Shown: in pieces, positions 61,001 to 62,000 of the stretch
Layout: each line of letters starts with the position of its first letter
Position numbering within the stretch: position 1 is the stretch's first letter
DNA from: Phoronis australis
Lineage: Eukaryota; Phoronida; Phoronidae
DNA length: 62,000 nt
Reading direction: 5' to 3'
Assembly (NCBI GenBank): GCA_002633005.1
Contig: NMRA01000389.1
Location: 14,041 to 76,040, forward strand
Made by a program: the position numbers and the translations under genes
Notes under the pieces: generated by a model
The model's database searches: none
The model's input: only the letters and a program-made list of their open reading frames with translations
Told to the model about the DNA's origin: nothing

Positions 61001-61974
61001 TTTCCACTTGGAGGTCGTATTCCCTGGCACGAGCAGCGTAAAAATTGCCAGTTGGAAGGAATTAAAGACGTCAACAGCCTCCTAACATGCACCTCTAAGC
61101 ACAAAGGATACTAATAGCCACATGACTTTGATGGTTTAATCAGTGTAAAGAATAATTCATCGAAAAGCTTCCGAAACATGCAAGGCCTCTGGGATGGCTA
61201 CCGTCTCTACTGACAGTTGAGACAGTGGTACTGTCTTCATAGACGAATGAGATAAATAAGTCCCGTAAAGGTGCAGATACAGATGGAGGTGTGCCAACTC
61301 CCAGCTCAGTCACTTTGTATAGTGAAAGAATGAAAAGTGTCCCTTATGTTTGTCCATTGTCAGACACCCTTTTTGGTCATGGATGCCCTCTAAGACGGTG
61401 ACGTACCTTTTGATTCCGTTCCGTCACCGTCAGGTAAAGTGACCCAAGGAACAACGTGGTTGTTGAGTATCTGGTAAATGACACCTGTGCGATCATCTAC
61501 AGTGTAAAGCTTGCCATTAAAAACCACAAGCTCCGACAGTTCCATGCCTCTTCCTTTTTGAGACAATGTTGATTTAAGTTTAATGGCATCGGAATCCCAT
61601 TCAATAGTGACTCTCTTCCTTTTCTTATCAAGGGTTAAAAAACCTTTCTGGTACAATGCAAACCATTCAAATTTGTCCGGCACCTTGCTAGCTGTATCCA
61701 AATCAGTGATCACTGCAATCCTGAATCGCAGACCATGCGCAGTAGTTTCAACTGGAGTAAGGGGGTATGTTGTGTTGAGAGCACTGAACCACTCGGGTCT
61801 GCCTTTGTACAGCTGCCTGGGATGGTCAGGACATATCACAGACAACAGCACTAAAACAATTCCTCCAATCATGGCAGTGATATAAGAGACACACAGAGGA
61901 TTGACATGTACGTGATGGCGATGTAAGTAAAAAGGCGGTGGAGTTCGTACGGCTTTCCGCCAGTCTACGTCCAT
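58039..61974 (-). CDS. CANT1: Soluble calcium-activated nucleotidase 1 (apyrase family)
   Basis: Ca2+-dependent nucleoside diphosphatase (prefers UDP and GDP) of the ER/Golgi lumen, needed for proteoglycan glycosylation. Coding exons: 61974-61407, 59959-59756 and 58409-58039, in frame for 380 residues (human 401). A signal-anchor helix is at about 27-48 after a basic, His-rich cytosolic tail. N67-T-T is a glycosylation site. The beta-propeller then shows [108 protein letters not shown] and GVEFV at the end. The frame stays open from the chosen ATG to the window edge (26 bases), so the true start may lie further right. Exon 1 carries half the protein, as expected for this compact gene. Confidence 0.94.
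58410..59755. other. CANT1 intron 2, nothing further seen
   Basis: AT-rich intron between CANT1 exons 2 and 3 without supported genes, repeats or structured RNA. Confidence 0.6.
60894..61228. mobile_element. 335-bp foldback element, CANT1 intron 1
   Basis: The outer 19 bp CCACTGTCTCAACTGTCAG is repeated exactly in inverse at 61210-61228. Inside, 'aagcttttcggccaatta', 'acctttgtgcatagaagga' and 'cgttgatgtc' pair with 'taattcatcgaaaagctt', 'taagcacaaaggata' and 'gacgtcaac'. The right arm has about 38 extra bases. Related copies lie at 14360-14560 and 37973-38290. Confidence 0.8.
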
Positions 61975-62000
61975 GTCAGTGAAGTTGGAAGAGCGTGGTC

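Overview
The window is nuclear DNA of an invertebrate animal. It holds five intron-rich protein-coding genes whose exons encode proteins very close to vertebrate orthologues, set in AT-rich DNA full of miniature transposons, foldbacks and tandem repeats, with two assembly gaps. The protein similarity and the gene set suggest a marine deuterostome invertebrate such as a hemichordate. That placement is an inference, because no species-diagnostic sequence can be checked here.

Layout, left to right. (1) 1-16.9 kb: the minus-strand first coding exon of a Rho GDP-dissociation inhibitor (1560-1746), whose later exons lie off the left edge, then its probable long 5'UTR intron. That intron contains a 5.9-kb transposon-like element (2118-8035). 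The element has more than 1 kb inverted arms made of dimeric satellite, and an interior with two head-to-head THAP-domain remnants. A CpG-rich, promoter-like block lies at about 12.1-12.95 kb. (2) 16.9-25.8 kb, plus strand: a complete 12-coding-exon FDXR (mitochondrial adrenodoxin reductase). (3) 30.6-38.7 kb, minus strand: a complete 10-coding-exon LUC7L3 (U1-snRNP splicing factor). (4) 39.06-54.86 kb, plus strand: a complete 13-coding-exon GSPT1/eRF3 (translation termination GTPase), head to head with LUC7L3 over a 326-bp shared promoter. Its introns carry a LINE remnant, two copies of a hAT-like MITE, a foldback and a palindrome. (5) 58.0-62.0 kb, minus strand: CANT1 (Golgi/ER calcium-activated nucleotidase), three coding exons reaching almost to the right edge.

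The genes do not form a pathway; they are housekeeping neighbours. Their grouping is still informative. Human ARHGDIA, FDXR, LUC7L3 and CANT1 all lie on 17q, and GSPT1 plus the paralogues ARHGDIG and LUC7L lie on 16p13, so the window looks like a surviving piece of an ancestral chordate/deuterostome linkage group. The most unusual non-genic object is the nested inverted element at 2118-8035. The most curious small signal is an array of CTCF-core-like motifs repeated in the tandem repeat at 300-1440. Exon borders were derived by hand from splice consensus, reading frame and remembered family similarity; no alignment was run.
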